Source: Tabrizicola sp. (GTDB lineage: Bacteria > Pseudomonadota > Alphaproteobacteria > Rhodobacterales > Rhodobacteraceae). From it: a DNA stretch of 64,000 bases. The notes below the pieces were generated by a model. The model searched no databases, had not been told where the DNA came from, and saw nothing but the letters and a program-made list of their open reading frames with translations. Shown here in pieces: positions 1-7,990 of the stretch. Where the stretch lies: NCBI RefSeq assembly GCF_030694085.1, contig NZ_JAUXZE010000039.1, forward strand, positions 62,001 to 126,000, in the 5' to 3' direction. The position numbers were made by a program, and so were the translations under genes. Position 1 is the stretch's first letter; the number at the start of each line of letters is the position of its first letter.

Positions 1-303
1 GAAGCCGCAGGCCTGAAGACCCGGATCATCGACACCCGCTGGCTCTCGCCTCTGCCCAAACCGGCGCTGACCGAAGCCGTCAAAGGCTGCAAACACATCC
101 TGATCGTCGATGAGACCCGCCACACCGGCGGCGTCGCCGAGGGCCTGATGGCGCATTTCCACGAGGCCGCCCCCGGCACCCCCCTCGCCCGCCTGACCGC
201 CGAGGACAGCTTCATCGCCACCGGCCCGGCCTATGCGGCCACGATGCCGTCCAAGGACCGGATCGTCGCCGCCGCCCGCGCGCTAACGGGGGCCAAGCCA
301 TGA
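1..303 (+). CDS. Thiamine-diphosphate 2-oxoacid dehydrogenase E1 beta-type protein, C-terminal 100 residues (5' end outside window)
   Basis: The reading frame is open from base 1 and stops at 301-303, so the start lies before the window. The visible part reads as a transketolase C-terminal domain: DTRWLSPLP, then ILIVDET, then HTGGVAEG. This is the usual order in beta subunits (or beta halves) of pyruvate-, branched-chain- or acetoin-type dehydrogenases, where the domain helps dimerise and contacts the E2 core. The next gene starts inside its stop (ATGA at 300-303), so both are translated from one mRNA. The neighbours suggest a 2-oxoacid formed during lysine/pipecolate breakdown, for example 2-oxoadipate, as substrate. 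That is inference; the specificity-determining part is not in view. Confidence 0.75.
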   Translation, partial: EAAGLKTRIIDTRWLSPLPKPALTEAVKGCKHILIVDETRHTGGVAEGLMAHFHEAAPGTPLARLTAEDSFIATGPAYAATMPSKDRIVAAARALTGAKP

Positions 304-1346
304 CCCGCAAGACCGCCGTCGTCATCTGCCCCGGTCGCGGCACCTACAATGCCACCGAACTCGGCTACCTTGGCCGCAATTTCCCGGACCCTGCGCTGCT
401 CTCCCGCTTCGACACCCTGCGCACCGCAGCCGGACAGGACAGCCTAACCGCCCTTGACGGGGCCGACCGCTTCACCCTCGCCCGCCACACCCGCGGCGAC
501 AACGCGAGCGCCCTGATCTACGCCGCCACGCTGGGGGATTTCCTCTCCCTCGAGCGGCAAAGCATCGACGTGGTCGCCGTGACCGGCAATTCGATGGGCT
601 GGTACTCCGCCCTCGCCTGCGCCGGGGCCGTGACGCCGGAAGACGGTTTCACCATCGCCAACACGATGGGCCGCCTGATGCAATCCGCGCTGATCGGCGG
701 CCAGTTGGTATATCCGTGGGTGGATGAAGACTGGGTCCCCCGCCCCGCCCGCAAGGCCGCGCTCCTGGCGCTTGTCGCCGACATCGCCACCCGCCGCGAC
801 CACGCGCTTTCCCTCTCCATCGACCTTGGTGGCCTTCTGGTCCTGGCCGGGAACGAGGCGGGGCTCAAGGCGTTCGAGACCACCGTCGACCCCGTGCAAG
901 GCCGTTTCCCGATGCGCCTTGGCAACCACGCGGCCTTCCACACCGCGCTGCAAGCCCCCGTCGCCGCGCAAGGCCGCACAGCCCTCCCTCCGACCCTCAT
1001 CACCCAGCCGCTTCTCCCCCTGATCGACGGGCGAGGCGCGATCTGGTGGCCGGGGGCAACCGACTCCACCGCGCTGCACGCCTACACCCTCGGCCATCAG
1101 GTGACCGAGACCTACGACTTCACCGCCGCCATCCGCACCGCCGCCCACGAATTTGGCCCCGACCTGTTCATCGTCACCGGTCCCGGCACCACGCTGGGCG
1201 GGGCCGTGGCGCAATCGCTGATCCTTGCCCGCTGGCGCGGCATGGGGGCCAAGGCGGATTTCCATAAACTGCAGGCCGAAAGCCCGCTGCTTGTCGCGAT
1301 GGGGCTGCCCGACCAGCGCGCCCTCGCGACCCATGAAGGAGCCTAA
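300..1346 (+). CDS. FabD-like acyltransferase (ACP S-malonyltransferase family)
   Basis: A 348-residue protein with the malonyl/acyl-CoA:ACP transacylase layout. The nucleophile elbow GNSMG is at residues 96-100 (Ser98) and the partner histidine lies in AAFHTAL (His214), so the Ser/His dyad looks intact. Housekeeping FabD is usually about 310 residues and sits with fab genes. Here the gene overlaps the E1-like gene by 4 bases and is followed after 1 base by the ALDH7 gene, so it belongs to a catabolic operon. It may move an acyl group made by the E1 enzyme onto CoA or a carrier protein; this is inference. N-terminal VVICPGRGTY replaces the usual FPGQG loop, as seen in diverged family members. 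Confidence 0.75.
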   Translation: MTRKTAVVICPGRGTYNATELGYLGRNFPDPALLSRFDTLRTAAGQDSLTALDGADRFTLARHTRGDNASALIYAATLGDFLSLERQSIDVVAVTGNSMGWYSALACAGAVTPEDGFTIANTMGRLMQSALIGGQLVYPWVDEDWVPRPARKAALLALVADIATRRDHALSLSIDLGGLLVLAGNEAGLKAFETTVDPVQGRFPMRLGNHAAFHTALQAPVAAQGRTALPPTLITQPLLPLIDGRGAIWWPGATDSTALHAYTLGHQVTETYDFTAAIRTAAHEFGPDLFIVTGPGTTLGGAVAQSLILARWRGMGAKADFHKLQAESPLLVAMGLPDQRALATHEGA

Positions 1347-1347
1347 G

Positions 1348-2844
1348 ATGACCCACACCGCCACCCTCGCCGCCGCAGGCCTCACCCAGGCGGACCTGAC
1401 CCAAGGCACCCTCATCGTCCGCTCCCCCATCGACGGCGCAGAACTGGCCCGGGTCCATGAGACCCCGGCATCCGAGATGCCCGGCATCATCGCCCGCGCC
1501 AAATCCGCCTTCACTCAATGGCGCACCGTCCCCGCCCCGCGCCGGGGGGAACTCGTCCGCTTGCTGGGCGAAGAACTTCGCGCCGCAAAGGCAGAACTCG
1601 GCGCTCTCGTCACACAGGAGGTCGGCAAGATCACCTCCGAAGGCCTGGGCGAAGTGCAGGAAATGATCGACATCTGCGACTTCGCCGTCGGCCTGTCCCG
1701 CCAGCTTTACGGCCTCACCATCGCGTCGGAGCGTCCCGGTCACCGCATGGCCGAAACCTGGCACCCGATCGGCCCCGTGGGCGTCATCAGCGCCTTCAAT
1801 TTCCCCGTCGCCGTCTGGTCCTGGAACACGGCCCTTGCCCTGGTCTGCGGCAACCCGGTGATCTGGAAACCGTCCGAGAAGACCCCCCTCACCGCCATCG
1901 CCACCATGCGCATCATGGACCGCGCATTGGCCCGCTTTGGCGACGCACCGGATGGCCTGTGCCAACTTGTCATCGGCGGCCCCGACATCGGCGCGGCCCT
2001 CGTCGACAGCCCCGACGTCCCGGTCCTTTCCGCCACCGGCTCAACCCGCATGGGCGGGATCGTCGGGCCGAAGGTCGCCGCCCGCTGGGGCCGCCCGATC
2101 CTTGAGCTTGGCGGCAACAACGCGATGATCGTCGCGCCCTCGGCCGACCTCGACATGGCCGTCCGCGCCATCGTCTTCGGCGCCGTCGGCACCGCCGGCC
2201 AGCGATGCACCTCGCTCCGCCGCCTGATCGTCCACCGTTCGATCCGCGATGACCTGGTGGCCCGCCTGACCAAGGCCTACGCCAGCCTCTCCATCGGCGA
2301 CCCGCGCGCAGAGGGCACCCTGATCGGCCCCCTCGTTGATCGGGCCGCCCGCGACCGGATGCTTGCCCAACTCGACCGCGCCCGCGCCGAGGGCGGCACC
2401 GTCCACGGCGGCCAGCCCGTCACCGATGGCGTCCCCGCTGGCGCCTACGTCACCCCCGCCCTCGTCGAGATGCCCGCCCAGACCGCCACTGTCCGCGAGG
2501 AAACCTTCGCCCCGATCCTTTACGTCCTGACCTACGACGCCTTCGATGACGCCATCGCCTTGCAGAACGACGTCCCCCAGGGCCTCTCCTCCTGCATCTT
2601 CACCCTCAACCTGCGCGAGGCCGAGACCTTCCTCTCTGCCGCCGGGTCCGACTGCGGCATCGCCAACGTCAACATCGGCCCTTCGGGGGCGGAAATCGGC
2701 GGCGCCTTCGGGGGCGAGAAGGAAACCGGCGGCGGGCGCGAAAGCGGCTCGGACGCCTGGAAGGGCTACATGCGGCGGCAGACCTCGACCGTGAACTACT
2801 CGGCCAGCCTGCCCCTCGCCCAAGGGGTCCGCTTTGATCTCTGA
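1348..2844 (+). CDS. amaB: Piperideine-6-carboxylate / 2-aminoadipate-semialdehyde dehydrogenase (ALDH7, antiquitin type)
   Basis: A 498-residue NAD-dependent aldehyde dehydrogenase. The catalytic Glu is in LELGGNN (Glu253) and the catalytic Cys in GQRCTS (Cys287). The C-terminal run GGAFGGEKETGGGRESGSD is the hallmark of the ALDH7/antiquitin branch, which oxidises aminoadipate semialdehyde (in equilibrium with piperideine-6-carboxylate) to 2-aminoadipate. I chose the ATG at 1348 because it follows AAGGAG at 1335-1340 at normal spacing; the frame is open further upstream but that overlaps the acyltransferase. The downstream flavin oxidase overlaps its end by 11 bases. In Pseudomonas putida the same pair (AmaB, AmaA) converts L-pipecolate to aminoadipate. 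Confidence 0.85.
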   Translation: MTHTATLAAAGLTQADLTQGTLIVRSPIDGAELARVHETPASEMPGIIARAKSAFTQWRTVPAPRRGELVRLLGEELRAAKAELGALVTQEVGKITSEGLGEVQEMIDICDFAVGLSRQLYGLTIASERPGHRMAETWHPIGPVGVISAFNFPVAVWSWNTALALVCGNPVIWKPSEKTPLTAIATMRIMDRALARFGDAPDGLCQLVIGGPDIGAALVDSPDVPVLSATGSTRMGGIVGPKVAARWGRPILELGGNNAMIVAPSADLDMAVRAIVFGAVGTAGQRCTSLRRLIVHRSIRDDLVARLTKAYASLSIGDPRAEGTLIGPLVDRAARDRMLAQLDRARAEGGTVHGGQPVTDGVPAGAYVTPALVEMPAQTATVREETFAPILYVLTYDAFDDAIALQNDVPQGLSSCIFTLNLREAETFLSAAGSDCGIANVNIGPSGAEIGGAFGGEKETGGGRESGSDAWKGYMRRQTSTVNYSASLPLAQGVRFDL

Positions 2845-4102
2845 GCCAAACCTCTGGCGGGCCTCCGCGCGGGAAACCTTCTCCGCCCCGCCCCTGGACA
2901 CCGACCGCACCGTCGACCTCGCCATCATCGGCGGCGGCTTCACCGGCTGCGCGGCGGCCCTGCAAGCCGCCCGACAGGGCGCGAGCGTCTGCCTGCTGGA
3001 GGCCGCAACCATCGGCCACGGCGGCTCCGGCCGCAACGTCGGCCTCGTCAACGCGGGCCTTTGGCTGCCCCCCGACACCGTCCGCGCCCAGATGGGCGAA
3101 GCCGCCGCGACCAGACTTCTCACCACCCTCGCCGAAGCCCCCGCCCGCGTCTTCGCCCTGATCGACCGCGAAGTCATCGACTGCGAGGCCACCCGCAACG
3201 GCACCCTCCACCTCGCCCATTCCCCGAAGGGCATGGTCGACCTCACCGAGCGCCACCGCCAGGGCCGCATGATGGGCGCACCACTGGCGCTTCTGGACGC
3301 CGCCGAGACCGCCCGACGCACCGGCTCCACAGCCTTCCACGGCGCGCTTTTCGACCCCCGCGCCGGGACGATCCAGCCCCTCGCCTATGTCCGCGGTCTG
3401 GCGCGGACGGCAGCACAGGCCGGCGCGATCCTGCATGAACGCAGCCCCGTCCAGTCGATCATCCGCCAGGCCGACCTCTGGCACATCAATTCCGGCGCCC
3501 ACACCCTCCGGGCCCGCCGCCTGCTTGTCGCGACCAATGCCTACCACCTGCCCGTCGGCCCCGCCTTCCAGCCCGCCTTCGTCCCCGTCCACTACTGCCA
3601 ATACGCCACCGCCCCCCTGCCCCCCGCCCTTCTGGACACCATCCTGCCCAAAGGCGAAGGCTGCTGGGACACCGCGCTCATCATGTCTTCGGTCCGCCGC
3701 GACCGGGCCGGGCGGCTCATCATCGGCGGCATCGGCAACGGCGACGGCCCCGGCGCGCGGGTCCACGCCACCTGGGCGCGCCGCAAGCTTGCCGCCCTAT
3801 ACCCCGCCCTGAAGGGCACCCCCCTCACCCATGGCTGGAGCGGCCGGATCGCCATGACCGGCGACCACGTCCCCAAGGTCGTCGCCTTCGGCCCCGACGC
3901 CTATGCCATCTTCGGCTACTCCGGTCGCGGCATCGGTCCCGGCACGGTCTTCGGCACCGAAGCCGCCCGCGCGCTTCTGACCGGCAGCGACGCCCCCCTC
4001 CCCGTCGCCCCCATCCGCCAGCACCGCGAAACCCTCCCCGCCGCCCAGGCCGCATACTTTGAGACCGGAGCCTGCCTGACCCACGCGCTCGCCGCCCGCT
4101 AA
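2834..4102 (+). CDS. FAD-dependent oxidoreductase of the D-amino-acid oxidase family, probable L-pipecolate oxidase
   Basis: A 422-residue DAO-family flavoprotein. The Rossmann FAD site is AIIGGGFTGCAAA near residues 30-42, followed by the GHGGSGRNVG loop near residue 58 that contacts FAD, and by a C-terminal FGYSGRGIGPG segment that closes over the flavin. Length and features match AmaA-type pipecolate oxidases, and the gene is coupled to the ALDH7 gene that would consume the cyclic imine product. Sarcosine- or glycine-oxidase-like activity is possible from sequence alone. The TAA stop (4100-4102) overlaps the complementary TAG stop of the convergent LysR gene. Confidence 0.75.
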   Translation: MISEPNLWRASARETFSAPPLDTDRTVDLAIIGGGFTGCAAALQAARQGASVCLLEAATIGHGGSGRNVGLVNAGLWLPPDTVRAQMGEAAATRLLTTLAEAPARVFALIDREVIDCEATRNGTLHLAHSPKGMVDLTERHRQGRMMGAPLALLDAAETARRTGSTAFHGALFDPRAGTIQPLAYVRGLARTAAQAGAILHERSPVQSIIRQADLWHINSGAHTLRARRLLVATNAYHLPVGPAFQPAFVPVHYCQYATAPLPPALLDTILPKGEGCWDTALIMSSVRRDRAGRLIIGGIGNGDGPGARVHATWARRKLAALYPALKGTPLTHGWSGRIAMTGDHVPKVVAFGPDAYAIFGYSGRGIGPGTVFGTEAARALLTGSDAPLPVAPIRQHRETLPAAQAAYFETGACLTHALAAR

Positions 4103-5004
4103 CCCCGCGCCTGGGCTAAGAGCCAGTCTCGCACCTCCAGCGCCGGTCGGGCCAGTGTCGCGTCGCGCGGCCAGATGACGTGGAAATCCATCCCCGTCAC
4201 CAGCGCATGATCCGTCAGCCGCACCAGCACCCCTTGGCCGATCAACCCCTCGACCAGATGCCGCCAGCCCAGCGCGACACCCTGCCCCGCGATCACCGAC
4301 TGCACCACCAGCACATAGTCATTGATCTGCAAGCCCTTCGGAACCCGCCGACCCTCCACGCCCACCGAGGCGAACCAGTCCCGCCAGGTCGCCGCCTGCC
4401 GGAACGGCTCCTCCAGGTGGATCAGCTGATGGCCCAGCAACTCCTCCGGCCCCACAGGCCGCGCACGCCCCGCCAGATACCCTGCCCCACAGACCGGCCA
4501 GATCTCCTCCGCCGCCAAAGGCCGCGCCTCATACTGCGGCCAGTCCGCCGGATTGCCGCCCCGCACCCCCAGGGGAATCCCCTCGCCCACTAGATCCAGG
4601 TCGTGATCCCCGGTCTGGATGCGCAGGTCGATCTGCGGCAGGTCCGCCCGCAACTGCGCCATGCGCGGCACCATCCAGAAGGCCGCAAAGGCCGTGGAAC
4701 AGGACAGCGTCACATGCCCCTCCGCCGCCGTCCGCAAATCGCGGGCCGAGCGCTGGATGTGGGACAGCCCGATCGCCACGTCGGCATGAAACCGCGCCCC
4801 CGCTGCCGACAGCCGCACCCGCCGATGTTCGCGCAGGAACAGCGTTGTCCCCAGATGTTCCTCCAGCCGGTGCACCGCATAGGACACCGCCGCCTGCGTC
4901 ATCCGCAATTCCCGCGCCGCTGCGGTGAAGCTGCCATGCCGCCCCGCCGCCTCGAAGACGACAAGGGCGTTGATCGACGGCACCAGAGATCGCAGGTTTT
5001 CCAT
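4099..5004 (-). CDS. LysR-family transcriptional regulator, GcvA-like
   Basis: A 301-residue LysR protein. The N-terminal winged helix carries MTQAAVSYAVHRLEEHLG near residues 35-52, and the remainder reads as a periplasmic-binding-like effector domain. Wording such as SFTAAARELRMTQAAVS and the length are typical of the GcvA/AmpR subgroup. The gene is convergent with the pipecolate-type operon and divergent from the MttB gene, with 93 bases between the two start codons. By LysR habit it could control either side: the MttB gene directly through the shared intergenic region, or the left operon in trans. The inducer cannot be told from sequence. Confidence 0.85.
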   Translation of the reverse strand: MENLRSLVPSINALVVFEAAGRHGSFTAAARELRMTQAAVSYAVHRLEEHLGTTLFLREHRRVRLSAAGARFHADVAIGLSHIQRSARDLRTAAEGHVTLSCSTAFAAFWMVPRMAQLRADLPQIDLRIQTGDHDLDLVGEGIPLGVRGGNPADWPQYEARPLAAEEIWPVCGAGYLAGRARPVGPEELLGHQLIHLEEPFRQAATWRDWFASVGVEGRRVPKGLQINDYVLVVQSVIAGQGVALGWRHLVEGLIGQGVLVRLTDHALVTGMDFHVIWPRDATLARPALEVRDWLLAQARG

Positions 5005-5097
5005 AAACCCAGCTTATCAACTCTATCAGCCTTTTCCAGCGTCACGCCGACGCCCGCGCCGGATAACATGGCCGCGACTTATCGAAGGACCACGATC

Positions 5098-6660
5098 ATG
5101 GCCGACGGCGACATCCCGGAAAAACGGCAGCGCGGCGGGCGGCAGAAGATGCGCGACGCCCGTGTGGGAGTCGAGGCTGGGGTCCACCGCCCCTACATCA
5201 CCCGCGGCATCCCGACCTATGACATCCTGTCCGAAGACAGCCTGACGAAGATCGAGGCCACCGCCGACCGCATCCTGGCCGAGATCGGGATCGAGCTTCG
5301 CGACGACGTCGAGGCCATGCAGCTTTACAAATCCGCAGGCGCCGAGGTGACGGAAACCACCCAGAACATCTGGCGCGTGAAATTCCCCCCCGCCATGCTG
5401 CGCGAGATCCTGAAGACCGCCCCCGCCGTCTTTGCGCAACACGCCCGCAATCCGGCCAACACCGTGCAGATCGGCGGCAACAACGTCGTCTTCGCGCCCT
5501 CCTACGGGTCGCCCTTCGTGATGGACCTTGACCGGGGCCGCCGCTACGGCACGATCGAGGACTTCCAGAACTTCATCAAGCTGGCGCAAAGCTCACCCTG
5601 GCTGCACCACTCTGGCGGCACGGTCTGCGAACCCACCGATGTCCCGGTGAACAAGCGCCATCTGGACATGGTCTACAGCCACATCCGCTATTCCGACCGG
5701 GCCTTTCTGGGGTCGATCACCGCGCCGGAACGCGCCGCCGACAGCGTCGAGATGGCCCGTATCCTCTTCGGGGCCGAGTTCACCGACCAGAACTGCGTCG
5801 TCATGGGCAACTTCAACACCACCTCGCCCCTGGTGATCGACGGGGTGACGGCGGCGGGCATCCGCACCTATGCCGCCGCGAACCAGGGCTCGATCCACCT
5901 GCCCTTCCTTCTGGGCGGCGCCGTCGCGCCCCTGACCATCGCCGGCATGGTCGCGCAGGGACTGGCCGAATCGATGGCCTCCTGCGCGCTGGCCCAGCTG
6001 ACCCGCCCCGGCGCGCCGGTGATCCTTGCCTCGTTCTTCTCGTCGATGTCGCTCAAGACCGGCTCGCCCACCTTTGGCATGCCCGAACCCGCCATCGGCT
6101 CGCTCGCGATGGGCCAGCTTGCCCGCCGCCTGAACCTGCCGCTGCGCTGTGCGGGGAACTTCTCGACCTCCAAGCTCCCCGACGGCCAGGCCATGTGGCA
6201 AAGCATGATGTCGATGATGTCCGCCGTGCAGGGCGGGGCCAACTACGTCCTGCACTCGGCGGGCTTCCTCGACGGCCTGCTGTCGATGTCCTACGAAAAG
6301 GTCGTGATGGACACCGACATCTGCGGCGCGCTGCACTCCTACCTCGACGGGATGGCGGTGAACGAGGACACGCTGGCCTTCGAGGCGCTGAACGAGCTTG
6401 GGCCCGGCCAGCACCTCTTTTCCACCCAGCACACGCTGCGCCACTATGAAACCGCCTACTGGGACTCCGCGCTCGACGACAACCAACCGTGGGAGACCTG
6501 GGACGAACAGGGCGGCATCGACTATGCCCAGCGCGCCAACACCCGATGGAAGAAGATCCTGCGCGACTATCAGACGCCCCCGCTGGACGAAGGCATCGAC
6601 GAGGCGCTGCAGGACTTCATGGCGCGGCGCAAAGAGTCGATGGCGGATATGTGGTATTGA
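5098..6660 (+). CDS. MttB-family (trimethylamine/glycine-betaine methyltransferase) protein without pyrrolysine
   Basis: A 520-residue member of the MttB superfamily, whose characterised members move a methyl group from a quaternary or tertiary amine to a corrinoid protein. The frame has no internal amber codon, so it belongs to the non-pyrrolysine branch that includes MtgB-type glycine betaine:cobalamin methyltransferases. I chose the ATG at 5098 because AAGGACC precedes it; the longer open frame runs antisense through the LysR gene. Substrate is unknown. The neighbouring GlxA/AraC regulator belongs to a group that often senses betaines and carnitine, which supports an N-methylated substrate. 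No corrinoid-binding protein or reductive activase lies in the window. Confidence 0.8.
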   Translation: MADGDIPEKRQRGGRQKMRDARVGVEAGVHRPYITRGIPTYDILSEDSLTKIEATADRILAEIGIELRDDVEAMQLYKSAGAEVTETTQNIWRVKFPPAMLREILKTAPAVFAQHARNPANTVQIGGNNVVFAPSYGSPFVMDLDRGRRYGTIEDFQNFIKLAQSSPWLHHSGGTVCEPTDVPVNKRHLDMVYSHIRYSDRAFLGSITAPERAADSVEMARILFGAEFTDQNCVVMGNFNTTSPLVIDGVTAAGIRTYAAANQGSIHLPFLLGGAVAPLTIAGMVAQGLAESMASCALAQLTRPGAPVILASFFSSMSLKTGSPTFGMPEPAIGSLAMGQLARRLNLPLRCAGNFSTSKLPDGQAMWQSMMSMMSAVQGGANYVLHSAGFLDGLLSMSYEKVVMDTDICGALHSYLDGMAVNEDTLAFEALNELGPGQHLFSTQHTLRHYETAYWDSALDDNQPWETWDEQGGIDYAQRANTRWKKILRDYQTPPLDEGIDEALQDFMARRKESMADMWY

Positions 6661-6669
6661 GGGGTGACC

Positions 6670-6741
6670 GTTAACAAAGCCTGAACGCCCAGGCGCAAAC
6701 CCTTGATTTCCCTTGACCCGCAGGGTCTGTCCACCGTGGAC
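6670..6741 (+). repeat. 72-bp dispersed element, copy 1 of 5
   Basis: Begins with GTTAAC (6670-6675) and ends with GTCCACCGTGGAC (6729-6741), a palindrome with one central base. A TTGATTTC core lies near 6702. The start is TTAA-N7-TGAA. It lies between the MttB gene (stop 6660) and the regulator start at 6788. The spacing between the end motifs is the same as in the copies at 13374, 35801, 60194 and 61821. Confidence 0.75.
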
Positions 6742-6787
6742 AGGCCCGCCCTTCCCCGTTGGTCGCCCGGCGGCTATCCTGCGGCCC

Positions 6788-7990
6788 ATGACGGAAAACC
6801 GCATCTCCGCGCCCGCCCCGGCCCCGCTTCTGCGCGACCCCGTCACGCCGCCGACCCGAGTGACCTTCGTCCTCGTCCCCCGCTTCAACATGGCGACGCT
6901 CATCACCCTGATCGAACCCCTCCGCGTCGCCAACTACCTCGCCCCTCAGCCGCTTTATCAATGGGAGATCCTGTCCCCGGACGGTGCCGAGATCCCCGCC
7001 TCGAACGGCCTGACCATCTCCGCCCAACCCCTCTCCGACCGCAACCGCCGTGGCGAGGCGATCTTCGCCCTCGGCTCCTGGGGTGCCGAAGACTATGCGA
7101 ACCGCGACCTCCTCGCCTGGCTCCGCCGCCAGTCCCGCGACGGCGCCCGGCTTTGTGCGGTTGAACTCGGCTGCTACCTTCTTGCCAAGGCTGGCCTCCT
7201 GACCGACACCCCCATCGCAACCCACTGGTCCTGGGCGCCGGGCTTTCAGGAACGCTACCCCGACATCCCGCTAGTCGAGCAGCTTTACACCTTGGACGAG
7301 CCCATCTTCTCCTGCGCTGGCGGCATGGCCGGTGTCGACCTGATGCTGCGCCTGATCGCCGGTCGCCACGGCGACAGCTTGGCAGGCGAGGTCGCCGACC
7401 AGATGCTCCACCAGCCGATCCTCCCCCCCGAGGCCCCCCAGCGTCGCACCCTGGGTCAGGGCACCGACCAGTTCTCGCCCACGCTCCGCGACGCCATCGC
7501 CCTGATCGAGGCGAACATCGCCGACCCGCTTGCTGTCCCCGAAATCGCCCAGCGCCTCGGCCTCTCGCAACGCCAACTCGAACGCCAGTTCCACAGGGGC
7601 CTTGGCTGCTCCATCGTGCAGTTCGGCACCCTGGTCCGGCTTCAACACGCCCGCGTCCTGTTGATCGCGACCAAGCTGTCGGTGCGCGAGATCGCCACCG
7701 CCACCGGCTTCAACGCGATGTCCCACTTCGCCGCCGCTTTCCGCAAATGCTTTGACCGTCGTCCCAGCGACTATCGCCAGGGCTGGGCCCCCAGCGAGGC
7801 CGCCCCCTCCTGGCCCGGCACCCTTAGCGCCTATATCGAGACGCTCCGCCTGCGCGCGGCCCGCGCAGTCCAGGGTCAAGCTACCTCGTTCGACGTCGTC
7901 TCCTCGTCGGAGGGACCCGGCGAGGAGAAGCCAAAGGCGCACGACGAGCGGCCCCAAGTAAACGACCGCTTCACGCGAAGGCCGGGATGA
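6788..7990 (+). CDS. GlxA-family (AraC/XylS-type) transcriptional regulator
   Basis: A 400-residue protein with a DJ-1/PfpI-like N-terminal domain (about residues 25-190, with AVELGCYLLAKAGLL around the nucleophile-elbow Cys) and a C-terminal double AraC helix-turn-helix (about 230-330, LSQRQLERQFHRGLG and EIATATGFNAMSHFAAAFRK). Relatives such as GbdR and CdhR activate betaine and carnitine catabolism. The gene follows the MttB gene on the same strand, which suggests that it controls it. The last roughly 36 codons lie in an imperfect-palindrome repeat (7884-7950) and have odd composition, so the functional protein probably ends near residue 360. The end overlaps the convergent monooxygenase gene by 20 bases. 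Confidence 0.85.
   Translation: MTENRISAPAPAPLLRDPVTPPTRVTFVLVPRFNMATLITLIEPLRVANYLAPQPLYQWEILSPDGAEIPASNGLTISAQPLSDRNRRGEAIFALGSWGAEDYANRDLLAWLRRQSRDGARLCAVELGCYLLAKAGLLTDTPIATHWSWAPGFQERYPDIPLVEQLYTLDEPIFSCAGGMAGVDLMLRLIAGRHGDSLAGEVADQMLHQPILPPEAPQRRTLGQGTDQFSPTLRDAIALIEANIADPLAVPEIAQRLGLSQRQLERQFHRGLGCSIVQFGTLVRLQHARVLLIATKLSVREIATATGFNAMSHFAAAFRKCFDRRPSDYRQGWAPSEAAPSWPGTLSAYIETLRLRAARAVQGQATSFDVVSSSEGPGEEKPKAHDERPQVNDRFTRRPG
7884..7950 (-). repeat. ~67-bp imperfect palindromic repeat, copy 1 of 4
   Basis: Contains TCGTTCGACGTCGTCTCCTC, a spacer, then GCGAGGAG and GACGAGC. The same arms recur at 55067-55134 (same orientation) and, reversed, at 18811-18880 and 60279-60344. This copy is translated as the C-terminal tail of the GlxA-type regulator; the other three are intergenic. 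Confidence 0.65.

Noticed and set aside
2041..3766. Long minus-strand open frames opposite the ALDH7 and oxidase genes
   Set aside because: They are Gly/Arg-rich antisense shadows produced by high G+C codon use and resemble no protein family.
4603..5097. N-terminal extension of the MttB-family protein upstream of 5098
   Set aside because: The extension is antisense to the LysR gene, has an Arg/Pro/His-rich shadow composition, and the ATG at 5098 has its own ribosome site.
5005..5097. Cobalamin riboswitch before the MttB-family gene
   Set aside because: The gap is only 93 bases and shows no B12-box-like conserved core; the same holds upstream of the CbiX gene.
5098..6660. Pyrrolysine-containing MttB
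   Set aside because: The frame runs from start to stop with no internal TAG, so it is a non-pyrrolysine homologue.
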